Source of the DNA: Cyanobacteriota bacterium
GTDB taxonomy: Bacteria; Cyanobacteriota; Vampirovibrionia; LMEP-6097
Length of the DNA stretch: 54,119 bases
Direction of reading: 5' to 3'
Assembly: GCA_027618255.1 (NCBI GenBank)
Contig: JAQCFG010000006.1
Location: 1 to 54,119 of the forward strand
In this document: positions 24,754 to 32,385 of the stretch, in pieces
How the letters are laid out: every line of letters begins with the position of its first letter
Position numbering within the stretch: the stretch's first letter is position 1
The notes under the pieces: model-generated
Told to the model about the DNA's origin: nothing
The model's input: only the letters and a program-made list of their open reading frames with translations
The model's database searches: none
Made by a program: the position numbers and the translations under genes

Positions 24754-27700
24754 GACTTTGCGGATAGGTTCTAACTATCAGTTTTTTATAGATAGGGGCG
24801 GCACCTTCACCGATTGCTATGCCGTTACTGATAAAGGTTCTAGGATTATTAAGTTATTGTCTGTTGATCCTATGAATTATGCTGATGCACCTCGTGAAGC
24901 GATTCGTAGAGTCTTGTTGCAGGATCATGACTTGGCTATTTTAAAAGATCCGTATAAACCCTTTCCAACTTCTTGTGATCATTATCATATTGAAACTATT
25001 AGGATGGGGACTACTGTTGCAACTAATGCTTTGCTTGAACATCAAGGAGCCAAATTTGCATTCATAACTACTAGCGGTTTTGCTGATTTATTAGAAATTG
25101 CCTATCAGAATCGTCCCAAGATTTTTGATCTTGAAATTATAAAAGTTAAGCAGCTTTATTCTCGTGTGATAGAACTTGATGAAAGGATTTTAGTTAGTGG
25201 AGTTGAAAAAGAATTAGATCTAGATCAAGTTTGCAAGCAATTACAAGAGCTGCTTGATGCTGGTATTGATAATTTGGCTATAGCTTTGATGCATTCTTAT
25301 GCTAATCCGCAGCATGAGTTGAGACTTAAGGATCTCGCTCAGTCAATGGGTTTTAAGCAAGTCTCTATCTCATCGGAGATTAGTCCAATGATCAAAATCG
25401 TGCCGCGTGCCGATACTACTTGTATCGATGCTTATTTAAGTCCTGTCTTAAAGCAGTATGTAAATAATTTCAAGAATGGTTTTAGTGATGGTTTAGCTAA
25501 GACTCAGTTGATGTTTATGAAGTCAGATGCTGGCTTGACCAAGGCTGAAAGTTTTGCTGGTTACAATTCTATTTTGTCAGGTCCTGCGGGGGGAGTGGTG
25601 GCGCTTTCGTCATTGCGAGGCCCAGAGGAGTGCGGCAATCCAGTTATCGGTTTTGATATGGGCGGCACCTCAACTGACGTCTCGCGTTATGCTGGTGAGT
25701 TTGAAATGAGTTTTGAATCAGAGATCAATGGTCATCGAATTCAAGCGCCTCAACTTGATATCAAAACAGTAGCTGCTGGCGGCGGTTCAAGATTGTTCTA
25801 TGACAATGGAATGTTTAGGGTGGGACCAGAAAGTGCTGGTGCTGATCCTGGTCCAGTCTCTTATGGCAAAGGCGGGCATCTTGCAATCACAGATGCTAAC
25901 TTGGTTCTGGGGCGATTGATACCAGAGTATTTTCCGCAAGTCTTTGGCAGGAACGCAGATCAACCACTTGATAAAGCAGCAGCCATTAGAGCATTTGAAG
26001 AATTACGCGAAGAAAATAATCTGGATTTGACTATTGAAGAAATTGCCAGTGGTTTTATTAAAGTAGCTAATGAAATAATGGCAAGACCAATACGTGAGAT
26101 TTCAATTATGAAAGGACATGACATTAAAACTCATAGTCTTGCTTGTTTTGGCGGGGCTGGCGGGCAGCATGCTTGTGCCATTGCTAGAGACCTTGGAATT
26201 AACAAGGTCATTATTCATAAATATTCTGGGATACTTTCTGCTTATGGTTTGGCGCTTGCTGATGAAGTGGTAGAAAGACAAAAGCCGGCATCATTGCCAG
26301 GAGCAACGGAGCTGCGACGCGGCATTCTAGAGCTAGAAGCAGAGTTTTCATCTTTAATAGAAGGGATTGAAATAATTAAACAGTGTATAATTATTAAATA
26401 TCTCAATCTGCGCTATCAAGGTACTGATACACAGTTTATGATCAAAGAGCCTGAGGATGGGGATTATAGTAGAGCATTTAAAGAACAATATCTTAGGGAG
26501 TTTGGTTTTGATTTAACTGATAGAGAGATTCTTGTTGATGATGTGAGGGTGCGAGTTGTTAAGTCTTCGGCTTTAGCTCAGCAGGGAATAGGGAATAGGG
26601 AGAAGGGACTAGGGAGCAAGGATCTTGCTTTCAGTGCACAAGTTTATTTCGATAAGTGGTATGAAGTACCAGTATATTTGTTTGGTAACTTGGGTTTTGA
26701 ACAAGAGATTATGGGACCAGCAATTATTATGCAGGATACGGCAACGCTTGTGATTGAACCTGAATCAACTGCTTCATTAAATTCTGATGGCAACTTGGAG
26801 ATCCAAGTCAAGCCCTATTCCCTATCTCCTATTCCCTATTCCCATCAAATTGATCCTGTCAGTTTAACCATCTTTGCCAACCGCTTTATGTCTATAGCTG
26901 AGCAAATGGGACGCTCTTTGCAAAAGACTTCTATCTCTACTAATATCAAAGAGCGTTTAGATTTTTCTTGTGCGATTTTTGATCAGGATGCTGGCTTAGT
27001 TGCTAATGCGCCTCACCAACCGGTGCATCTAGGATCAATGGGGCATGCAGTCTCTAAGCAAGTTCAAGGCTCTGAGATTCAGGTTGATAAAGTGCAGTCT
27101 GGAGATAGTTTCTTGACTAACCACCCTGCTATGGGCGGTTCTCACTTGCCTGACCTTACTGTAATCACGCCAGTATTCCCGTCTTCACTACGTTATGACG
27201 CGGCAAGTGCTCCAATTTTCTATGTCGCTAATCGCGCTCACCATGCTGATATTGGTGGTATTAGTCCTGGTTCGATGCCTAGTTTTTCAACTAGTTTGGA
27301 TCAAGAAGGAGTGGCAATCAAGAGTTTTAAATTAGTTGACGCTGGTGAGTTTCAAGAACAAAGTTTGCGTGAGCTTTTGAGTTCTTCAAGAACACTTGAA
27401 GACAATATTTCTGATTTAAGAGCACAAGTCGCCGCAAATAAAAAAGGTATAGAGTTGATTGAAGCGCTTATTGCTGAGTTTGGACAAGAGCCGGTTGCCT
27501 TTTATATGAAAGAAATTCAAGCGAATGCTGAAGAAGCTGTGCGTTCGTCATTGCGAGCGTCAGCGAAGCAATCCAGTCTAGAGGCTCGTGACTATCTTGA
27601 TGACGGTTCTGTGATTAAGCTTAAAGTAGAAATAAACCAAAAAACAGGTTCAGCGATTTTTGATTTCACTGGTACTGCTGCAAGATTAAAAAACAACCTC

Positions 27701-28399
27701 AATACTCCTGAAGCTGTTACTAGCTCGGCTATTCTCTATGCGCTTAGAGCCATGATCAATAAAGAGATCCCGCTTAATCAAGGTTGTCTAAAACCAATCA
27801 CGATTGTTATTCCAGAAGGGTCTTTATTGAAGCCGCCAGAAGATGCAGCGGTGGTTGCAGGTAATGTGCTTACCAGTCAAAGAATCGTTGATGTGATTTT
27901 CAAAGCTTTTGGAACTTGTGCTGCTTCGCAAGGTTGCATGAACAATATTAGTTTTGGCAATGACCACTTTGGCTATTACGAAACCATCGGTGGCGGAGCT
28001 GGGGCTGGACCGACTTGGCATGGAGCGTCTGGAGTGCACACTCACATGACTAATACTCGCATCACTGATCCTGAGATTTTGGAAACAAGATACCCGGTAA
28101 TTCTTAGAGAGTTTTCTATTCGCAAGGGCTCTGGCGGCCAAGGGAAATTCAAGGGTGGTGATGGTTTAGTTCGTGTCTTTGAATTTCTTGATAACTTGCA
28201 AGTCTCGATTTTAACTGAGAGAAGAGTCTACGCGCCTTATGGGATGGCAGGTGGAGAGGATGGAGCGAGGGGGGAGAATAGGCTTGATAAGGCAGATGGA
28301 TCTAGTATTCAACTTGAGGGCAAGTGTTCTATAGATCTTGCCAAGACTGATAGATTGAGGGTTTTAACCCCTGGTGCTGGTGGATATGGTGAGAGCTAA
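24692..28399 (+). CDS. 5-oxoprolinase, fused HyuA-HyuB (OPLAH) type, with repeat insertions
   Basis: ATP-dependent opening of 5-oxo-L-proline to glutamate, or a related hydantoin. 1,235 residues. HyuA part: FFIDRGGTFTDCYAV near residue 31 (phosphate-binding loop), GTTVATNALLE, VIGFDMGGTSTDVSR, AGGGS and GADPGPVSYGKGG. HyuB part from about residue 715: TSISTNIKERLDFSCAIFD, HLGSMGHAV, NHPAMGGSHLPDLTVITPV and the C-terminal GGGAGAGPTWHGASGVHTHMTNTRITDPE. Five repeat-derived segments are read in frame: the N-terminal AELTELSMMT, SSLRGPEECGN (about 306), IGNREKGLGS (about 632), PYSLSPIPYS at the HyuA-HyuB junction (about 708), and SLRASAKQSS (about 953). All lie in probable loops. The start is uncertain: GTG 24692 abuts AAAGAGG, and ATG 24716 is an alternative. 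Confidence 0.9.
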   Translation: MAELTELSMMTLLKERNAADGTLRIGSNYQFFIDRGGTFTDCYAVTDKGSRIIKLLSVDPMNYADAPREAIRRVLLQDHDLAILKDPYKPFPTSCDHYHIETIRMGTTVATNALLEHQGAKFAFITTSGFADLLEIAYQNRPKIFDLEIIKVKQLYSRVIELDERILVSGVEKELDLDQVCKQLQELLDAGIDNLAIALMHSYANPQHELRLKDLAQSMGFKQVSISSEISPMIKIVPRADTTCIDAYLSPVLKQYVNNFKNGFSDGLAKTQLMFMKSDAGLTKAESFAGYNSILSGPAGGVVALSSLRGPEECGNPVIGFDMGGTSTDVSRYAGEFEMSFESEINGHRIQAPQLDIKTVAAGGGSRLFYDNGMFRVGPESAGADPGPVSYGKGGHLAITDANLVLGRLIPEYFPQVFGRNADQPLDKAAAIRAFEELREENNLDLTIEEIASGFIKVANEIMARPIREISIMKGHDIKTHSLACFGGAGGQHACAIARDLGINKVIIHKYSGILSAYGLALADEVVERQKPASLPGATELRRGILELEAEFSSLIEGIEIIKQCIIIKYLNLRYQGTDTQFMIKEPEDGDYSRAFKEQYLREFGFDLTDREILVDDVRVRVVKSSALAQQGIGNREKGLGSKDLAFSAQVYFDKWYEVPVYLFGNLGFEQEIMGPAIIMQDTATLVIEPESTASLNSDGNLEIQVKPYSLSPIPYSHQIDPVSLTIFANRFMSIAEQMGRSLQKTSISTNIKERLDFSCAIFDQDAGLVANAPHQPVHLGSMGHAVSKQVQGSEIQVDKVQSGDSFLTNHPAMGGSHLPDLTVITPVFPSSLRYDAASAPIFYVANRAHHADIGGISPGSMPSFSTSLDQEGVAIKSFKLVDAGEFQEQSLRELLSSSRTLEDNISDLRAQVAANKKGIELIEALIAEFGQEPVAFYMKEIQANAEEAVRSSLRASAKQSSLEARDYLDDGSVIKLKVEINQKTGSAIFDFTGTAARLKNNLNTPEAVTSSAILYALRAMINKEIPLNQGCLKPITIVIPEGSLLKPPEDAAVVAGNVLTSQRIVDVIFKAFGTCAASQGCMNNISFGNDHFGYYETIGGGAGAGPTWHGASGVHTHMTNTRITDPEILETRYPVILREFSIRKGSGGQGKFKGGDGLVRVFEFLDNLQVSILTERRVYAPYGMAGGEDGARGENRLDKADGSSIQLEGKCSIDLAKTDRLRVLTPGAGGYGES
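25609..25642 (+). repeat. Palindromic repeat in the 5-oxoprolinase gene, first copy
   Basis: GTCATTGCGAGG...GTGCGGCAATCCAG, a variant of the CERSEAIQ-type element, is read in frame as SLRGPEECGNP just before the VIGFDMGGTSTD motif. Confidence 0.7.
26583..26620 (+). repeat. GGGAATAGGG-type repeat in the 5-oxoprolinase gene, first copy
   Basis: Short G-rich units (GGGAATA, GGGAGAA, GGGACTA) read in frame as GIGNREKGLGSK. An inverted copy lies at 26811-26843. Confidence 0.75.
26811..26843 (-). repeat. GGGAATAGGG-type repeat in the 5-oxoprolinase gene, inverted copy
   Basis: The complementary C-rich form (CCCTATTCCCTATCTCC) read in frame as PYSLSPIPYSH at the boundary between the HyuA and HyuB parts. 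Confidence 0.75.
27547..27576 (+). repeat. Palindromic repeat in the 5-oxoprolinase gene, second copy
   Basis: GTCATTGCGAGCGTCAGCGAAG plus CAATCCAG. This is a near-consensus copy read in frame as SLRASAKQSS just before the conserved DYLDDGS motif. Confidence 0.85.
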
Positions 28400-28490
28400 A
28401 GTAAATGCGGTAAAATAATACATATGGGGTTTGTGACAGATTGCCTACTCGCATGAGCATTGTTGATTTTAATATAAGGACTTGGTTTTA

Positions 28491-29561
28491 ATGATGGCGG
28501 TTAAATCGGTTTTGCATCAATTAACAGGACCTAGTGATGGGTTGGTGATACCAAATTGGATAGATCTTGGTGCTAATTTACAAGAAGTAATTGACTATAG
28601 ACCTATAGCACAAGACTTGGCACAACCAAGTCTCGGTCTAGGGCGTTTTCGTTTGGATTCAGCTCAATCACTTGTAGACTTGAAAGAAGATTTATTGCCT
28701 TACAGACCACATTGGTTACTAAACAAAGTTTGTTCTGATAAAGAGGGTTTCACTGCTAAGGATCTTTCGAGGGCTTTAAAAGAATTATATGTTGAGTTTG
28801 AATCAGCATTACGTTATCGTGGCTGTTCATTTATAAATCCTAAGCCAGCTCTTGGTGAACATATTGATAAGTCTATTAAGATTGCTTGGAAGATATTGGC
28901 TGATGCAGGAATTAAATCAGAGAGTCGTTTTGGTGAAATACTGGAGTGGATGATTCGTATGCATGATGCTGGTGAGATTCTTGGTGAGTTTAGTACAGAG
29001 AGTGAAAGACAAGCGGAAAGAGGTTTTGAGCAAAAAGCCTTTCGTGCAAGAATTGAAAGAAGAATTGCTAGCTTGGCATTGGTTTTGAAGATTGATTCGA
29101 TAATCAGAAATGACTCAAATCAATTTGATAAATTTGTAACGGAGGGACGTAACTTAATATCACCGAGTAAAGGACGTGATGCTTTGATTAAGGCTTCTAG
29201 ATTTTTATTAAACTTTACCAGTAAACCTCTTGTGATTACAGATGATGCAATGCAAATTAGAGATCGATTAATGGTGTTCTATGATGCTGTAGAAGATGGG
29301 GTTGGTTTTGCAGCTGCAACAGCTAAGGTAATTGAAAAGCTGGAAACCTTTGCATACGTAGCTGATAAGAATATCCCAGAGAATTTTGAAGCTCATGATA
29401 TCGTGAATGTGATTAAATATCCTCGTAAAGCTATTAGGCATATTATGGATTTAGCTCAAGAAGCAACAGAACCAATTCTTATTAAAATAGCTAACGCAAT
29501 TAATATTTTTTATGAGGGTAAAAAAGCTAAACTAATAGAGCTATTAAAAAAGAAATTATGA
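28491..29561 (+). CDS. Hypothetical protein with a probable HD-type phosphohydrolase core
   Basis: 356 residues from ATG 28491, ten bases after AAGGA; an in-frame TTG lies at 28482. The middle looks like an HD domain: H124 in GEHIDKSIKIAWKILADAG, H158-D159 in EWMIRMHDAGEILGEFS, and acidic residues downstream, resembling YfbR/HD_3 proteins that hydrolyse nucleotides. The rest is helical and unrecognised, and a helical C-terminus ends in a lysine-rich tail. Its stop overlaps the trmFO ATG (ATGA), so the two are translationally coupled; a link to tRNA or nucleotide metabolism is possible but only inferred. Confidence 0.6.
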   Translation: MMAVKSVLHQLTGPSDGLVIPNWIDLGANLQEVIDYRPIAQDLAQPSLGLGRFRLDSAQSLVDLKEDLLPYRPHWLLNKVCSDKEGFTAKDLSRALKELYVEFESALRYRGCSFINPKPALGEHIDKSIKIAWKILADAGIKSESRFGEILEWMIRMHDAGEILGEFSTESERQAERGFEQKAFRARIERRIASLALVLKIDSIIRNDSNQFDKFVTEGRNLISPSKGRDALIKASRFLLNFTSKPLVITDDAMQIRDRLMVFYDAVEDGVGFAAATAKVIEKLETFAYVADKNIPENFEAHDIVNVIKYPRKAIRHIMDLAQEATEPILIKIANAINIFYEGKKAKLIELLKKKL

Positions 29562-31144
29562 ATATGCTTAAAGAAATCAAAATCATTGGCGCAGGACTTG
29601 CAGGCACAGAAGCTGCTTGGCAATTAGCGCAAGGAATCCAAGCGAGAGGACTTGATTGGAGAATTAAGCTCTATGAAATGCGCCCAAAGGTCAAGACTCC
29701 AGCGCATCATACTGATAACTTGGCTGAATTGGTTTGTTCTAATTCATTGGGTTCTGAGTTCCTCACGACGGCTCGAGGAGTTTTGATTCATGAGATGCAA
29801 GAGTTTGATAGTTTGATTATTCGCGCTGCCAAAGAAGCTAAGGTACCAGCTGGGCAAGCACTGGCTGTTGACAGAGATCTTTTTGCAAAAGTAATCACGG
29901 AAGCTATTACTAATCATCCTTGTATAGAATTGATTCGCGAGGAGTATTGTGATGATTTAACTAAGGAAGAGGGGATTGTGATTGTTGCTTCTGGTCCGCT
30001 TACTTCGCCGCATCTTGCTGAGAATATAACAGGATTGCTTCGCTCTGCTCGCAATGACATTGAATTCTCAGAATCACCTTTTCTACATTTCTTCGATGCT
30101 GCTAGCCCAATAGTCAGTGCTGATTCAATTGATATGGATATTGCTTTCCGCGCTTCGCGTTACGGGAAAGGGGATGAGGGAGAAGGGAAAGGGGATTACA
30201 TAAATTGCCCCTTCTACTCCGAAGAAGAGTTTCAAAAATTTTATGATGCCTTAATGTCTGCTGAAAGAGCGCCACTCAAAGACTTTGAACTAGAATCTAT
30301 GGCTAAGCAACAGCTGCCGCAATTTTGTTCAAATTCAAGGCCTGCGAAGAGTGTGAAGGCTGAGTTGACTGAGCCGTCAATGATGACTTCACAAGATGAG
30401 CGAAACGCAGAACTTGGACAAAAGGGCAAAGCTGTTAAGTTCTTTGAGGGCTGTATGCCAATTGAGGCAATCGCTGAACGCGGCAGTCAAACAATGTGTT
30501 TCGGTCCACTCAAGCCAGTTGGTCTAACGGATCCTCGTTATCCAGATCGCAGAGCTGTTGCAGTTGTGCAGTTGCGTCAGGATAATGTAGCAGCGTCACT
30601 TTATAACATAGTTGGCTTTCAGACTAATCTTAAGTGGGGAGAACAAGCAAGAGTATTTTCTATGATTCCTGGATTGAAGAACTTAGAGATCTTGCGCTAC
30701 GGAGTGATGCATCAAAATATTTTTATTAACTCGCCTTTGTTTTTGAATGCGGATATGTCTATGAGGGGAATGGGGAACAGGGAAAAGGGAAAAGGGATAT
30801 TTTTTGCAGGGCAATTGACTGGAGTGGAAGGTTATACTGAGTCAGCAGCAACTGGAATCATTGCAGCTAGATCAATTCTTGAGCCTGACGCGCAGCCTCT
30901 GCCTCAAGAAACCATGATGGGAGCTCTTTCTCACTATATTTCTCATGCCGAAGCAAAACATTTTCAACCCATTAATTCTAATTGGGGCTTGATTAATACT
31001 CAACCTGAGAATTTAGAAAAACAATATCGTAAGAATAAGAAGCTAAGGCAAGAGTTTTTGGCTAATAGAGCACTTGGATTGATCAGGGATAGTGGCAAAT
31101 ATAGTGGCAAATATACTGGTAAAAAACTATTAGAAATACTATGA
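29558..31144 (+). CDS. trmFO: Methylenetetrahydrofolate-tRNA (uracil-54-C5)-methyltransferase, enlarged by repeats
   Basis: Folate- and FAD-dependent enzyme making ribothymidine-54 in tRNA. FAD loop IIGAGLAGTEAAWQLA at the start, then YEMRPKVKTPAHHT, LVCSNSLGSE, FLHFFDAASPIV, DMDIAFRASRYGKG, INCPFY, FEGCMPIEAIAERG, CFGPLKPVGL, AVVQLRQDN and GQLTGVEGYTESAATG. 528 residues against about 440-450 usually. Most of the excess is repeat-derived: LLRSARNDIE (about 159), GDEGEGKG (about 205), a 27-residue SVKAELTEPSMMTSQDERNA segment (about 262) and GMGNREKGKG (about 404). All inserts keep the frame and fall between conserved motifs. The C-terminus ends in a short tandem repeat, YSGKYTGKK. Confidence 0.94.
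   Translation: MNMLKEIKIIGAGLAGTEAAWQLAQGIQARGLDWRIKLYEMRPKVKTPAHHTDNLAELVCSNSLGSEFLTTARGVLIHEMQEFDSLIIRAAKEAKVPAGQALAVDRDLFAKVITEAITNHPCIELIREEYCDDLTKEEGIVIVASGPLTSPHLAENITGLLRSARNDIEFSESPFLHFFDAASPIVSADSIDMDIAFRASRYGKGDEGEGKGDYINCPFYSEEEFQKFYDALMSAERAPLKDFELESMAKQQLPQFCSNSRPAKSVKAELTEPSMMTSQDERNAELGQKGKAVKFFEGCMPIEAIAERGSQTMCFGPLKPVGLTDPRYPDRRAVAVVQLRQDNVAASLYNIVGFQTNLKWGEQARVFSMIPGLKNLEILRYGVMHQNIFINSPLFLNADMSMRGMGNREKGKGIFFAGQLTGVEGYTESAATGIIAARSILEPDAQPLPQETMMGALSHYISHAEAKHFQPINSNWGLINTQPENLEKQYRKNKKLRQEFLANRALGLIRDSGKYSGKYTGKKLLEIL
30032..30058 (+). repeat. Palindromic repeat in trmFO
   Basis: GGATTGCTTCGCTCTGCTCG plus CAATGAC, in inverted orientation relative to the copies in the oxoprolinase gene, read in frame as LLRSARND. 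Confidence 0.8.
30163..30195 (+). repeat. GGGAATAGGG-type repeat in trmFO, first copy
   Basis: GGGAAAGGGGATGAGGGAG and further G-rich units read as GKGDEGEGKGD inside the conserved SRYGKG..DYINCP motif. Confidence 0.65.
30337..30419 (+). repeat. Coding repeat, SMMT type, in trmFO
   Basis: About 80 bases matching 24673-24753, read in frame as SVKAELTEPSMMTSQDERNA between conserved blocks of TrmFO. Confidence 0.75.
30763..30798 (+). repeat. GGGAATAGGG-type repeat in trmFO, second copy
   Basis: GGGGAATGGGGAACAGGGA and following GGGAAAA units read as RGMGNREKGKG just before the conserved FFAGQLTGVEGY motif. The GNREKG peptide recurs in the oxoprolinase. Confidence 0.75.
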
Positions 31145-31200
31145 AATTGTGGTATAATCATACATACATACAAGCATTAGTGGCAAAAATAGTGGCAATC
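31091..31200 (+). repeat. Paired AGTGGCAA direct repeats around the fic promoter
   Basis: AGTGGCAA occurs at 31091, 31103, 31179 and 31191: two pairs, each with a 12-base period. The first pair is at the trmFO 3' end, upstream of the fic -10 box (31153-31158). The second pair is in the fic leader, just before the ribosome site. Confidence 0.6.
31153..31158 (+). promoter_or_regulatory. -10 box of the Fic gene
   Basis: TATAAT 54 bases before the ATG. Unlike many promoters here it leaves a normal leader containing a GAGGG ribosome site (about 31203). Confidence 0.5.
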
Positions 31201-31212
31201 TAGAGGGTAATT

Positions 31213-32385
31213 ATGGCTAAAACAACAACTTATTCTATGGAACCTATGTTACCTAGAGAAGGTGATAAAGAACTTGAGAATTTGGCTCTTGATTTGGTTG
31301 CAAAGTCTCAAGCACTTGCTGTTAGATTAAATCCACAGTTAGAAAAATCTATAGGTGATTTAGTTAGGTCTATGAATTGCTATTACAGTAATTTAATTGA
31401 AGGTCATCATACTCATCCAATAGAAATAGAACAAGCTTTGAATGATAATTATTCTATTAATCCTGAAAAGAGAAATCTACAATTAGAGGCTCGTGCACAT
31501 ATTGAGGTACAAGCATACATTGACCAAGCAGAAATAAGTGATGAAATTTCTTCCTTGCAATTTATTTGTAGTATCCACAAAAAGTTTTATGATTTATTGC
31601 CTGATGAATTAAAATGGGTTGGCAGCTCTAGTGCCAGCAAGCGGAAAAAAGTTGAAGCAGGTAAATTACGTGATGGCGATGTACAAGTAGGGCAACATAT
31701 TGCTCCTGCTGCTAGTGATTTAGAGTCTTTGTTGCTTCGTTATCAAGAGGTTTATGATTTTACTTCTTTGTCCAAACTTAGGTCAATCATTGCTGTTGCT
31801 GCTGCTCATCATCGTTTTGTTTGGATACATCCATTTTATGACGGCAATGGTAGAGTTGTGCGCTTGTTGTCACATGCATATTTAAAACAATTAGGTATAG
31901 GTAGTAGTATCTGGTCTGTCTCTAGGGCTCTTGCTCGCAATGTTCAAGAATACAAAACTTTGTTGATGGCAGCAGATGGACCAAGACAGGGGGATTATGA
32001 TGGCAGAGGTAATCTTTCTGAAAAGGCATTGAAGGATTTTTGTGTATTTTTTTTAGGTGCTGCTATCGATCAAGTTGAATTTATGGATTCTCTTTTGGAA
32101 CCAATATCATTTAGAGAAAGAGTAAGCCAGCACATCCAGATGGAAATAACGAAAGGAGCTTTACCAAGAGGTTCTTTAGCTTTGATTAAAGAAGTAATTT
32201 TGCGAGGTGAGGTCGAGCGTGGCACAGTAGCTGAGATTGTTGATTATAGTCCTCGCCAAGCAAGAACGATTTTATCAAAATTACTTGAATATGGCATCTT
32301 AACTTCTTCAAGTCCAAGAGGAGCTGTGCGCTTATGCTTTCCCGTTAAGGTGCTTGAGTATTGGTTCCCGCGACTTTATGCATAA
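31213..32385 (+). CDS. Fic family protein with N-terminal inhibitory motif and C-terminal winged helix
   Basis: Fic enzymes transfer AMP (or other nucleotide moieties) to target hydroxyls. 390 residues. The active-site loop is HPFYDGNGRVVR, with catalytic His206 and the complete HPFxxGNGR motif. An N-terminal S59-N-L-I-E63-G matches the inhibitory (S/T)xxxE(G/N) helix, so this is a self-inhibited class II Fic. The C-terminal part (ERGTVAEIVDYSPRQARTILSKLLEYGILTSSSPRGAVRL) is a winged helix-turn-helix, suggesting DNA binding or autoregulation. Start supported by GAGGG. The direct repeats around its promoter are candidate operators. No antitoxin gene is adjacent. The 3' end overlaps a convergent gene by ten bases. 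The domain order is common for Fic proteins of many bacteria. Confidence 0.93.
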   Translation: MAKTTTYSMEPMLPREGDKELENLALDLVAKSQALAVRLNPQLEKSIGDLVRSMNCYYSNLIEGHHTHPIEIEQALNDNYSINPEKRNLQLEARAHIEVQAYIDQAEISDEISSLQFICSIHKKFYDLLPDELKWVGSSSASKRKKVEAGKLRDGDVQVGQHIAPAASDLESLLLRYQEVYDFTSLSKLRSIIAVAAAHHRFVWIHPFYDGNGRVVRLLSHAYLKQLGIGSSIWSVSRALARNVQEYKTLLMAADGPRQGDYDGRGNLSEKALKDFCVFFLGAAIDQVEFMDSLLEPISFRERVSQHIQMEITKGALPRGSLALIKEVILRGEVERGTVAEIVDYSPRQARTILSKLLEYGILTSSSPRGAVRLCFPVKVLEYWFPRLYA

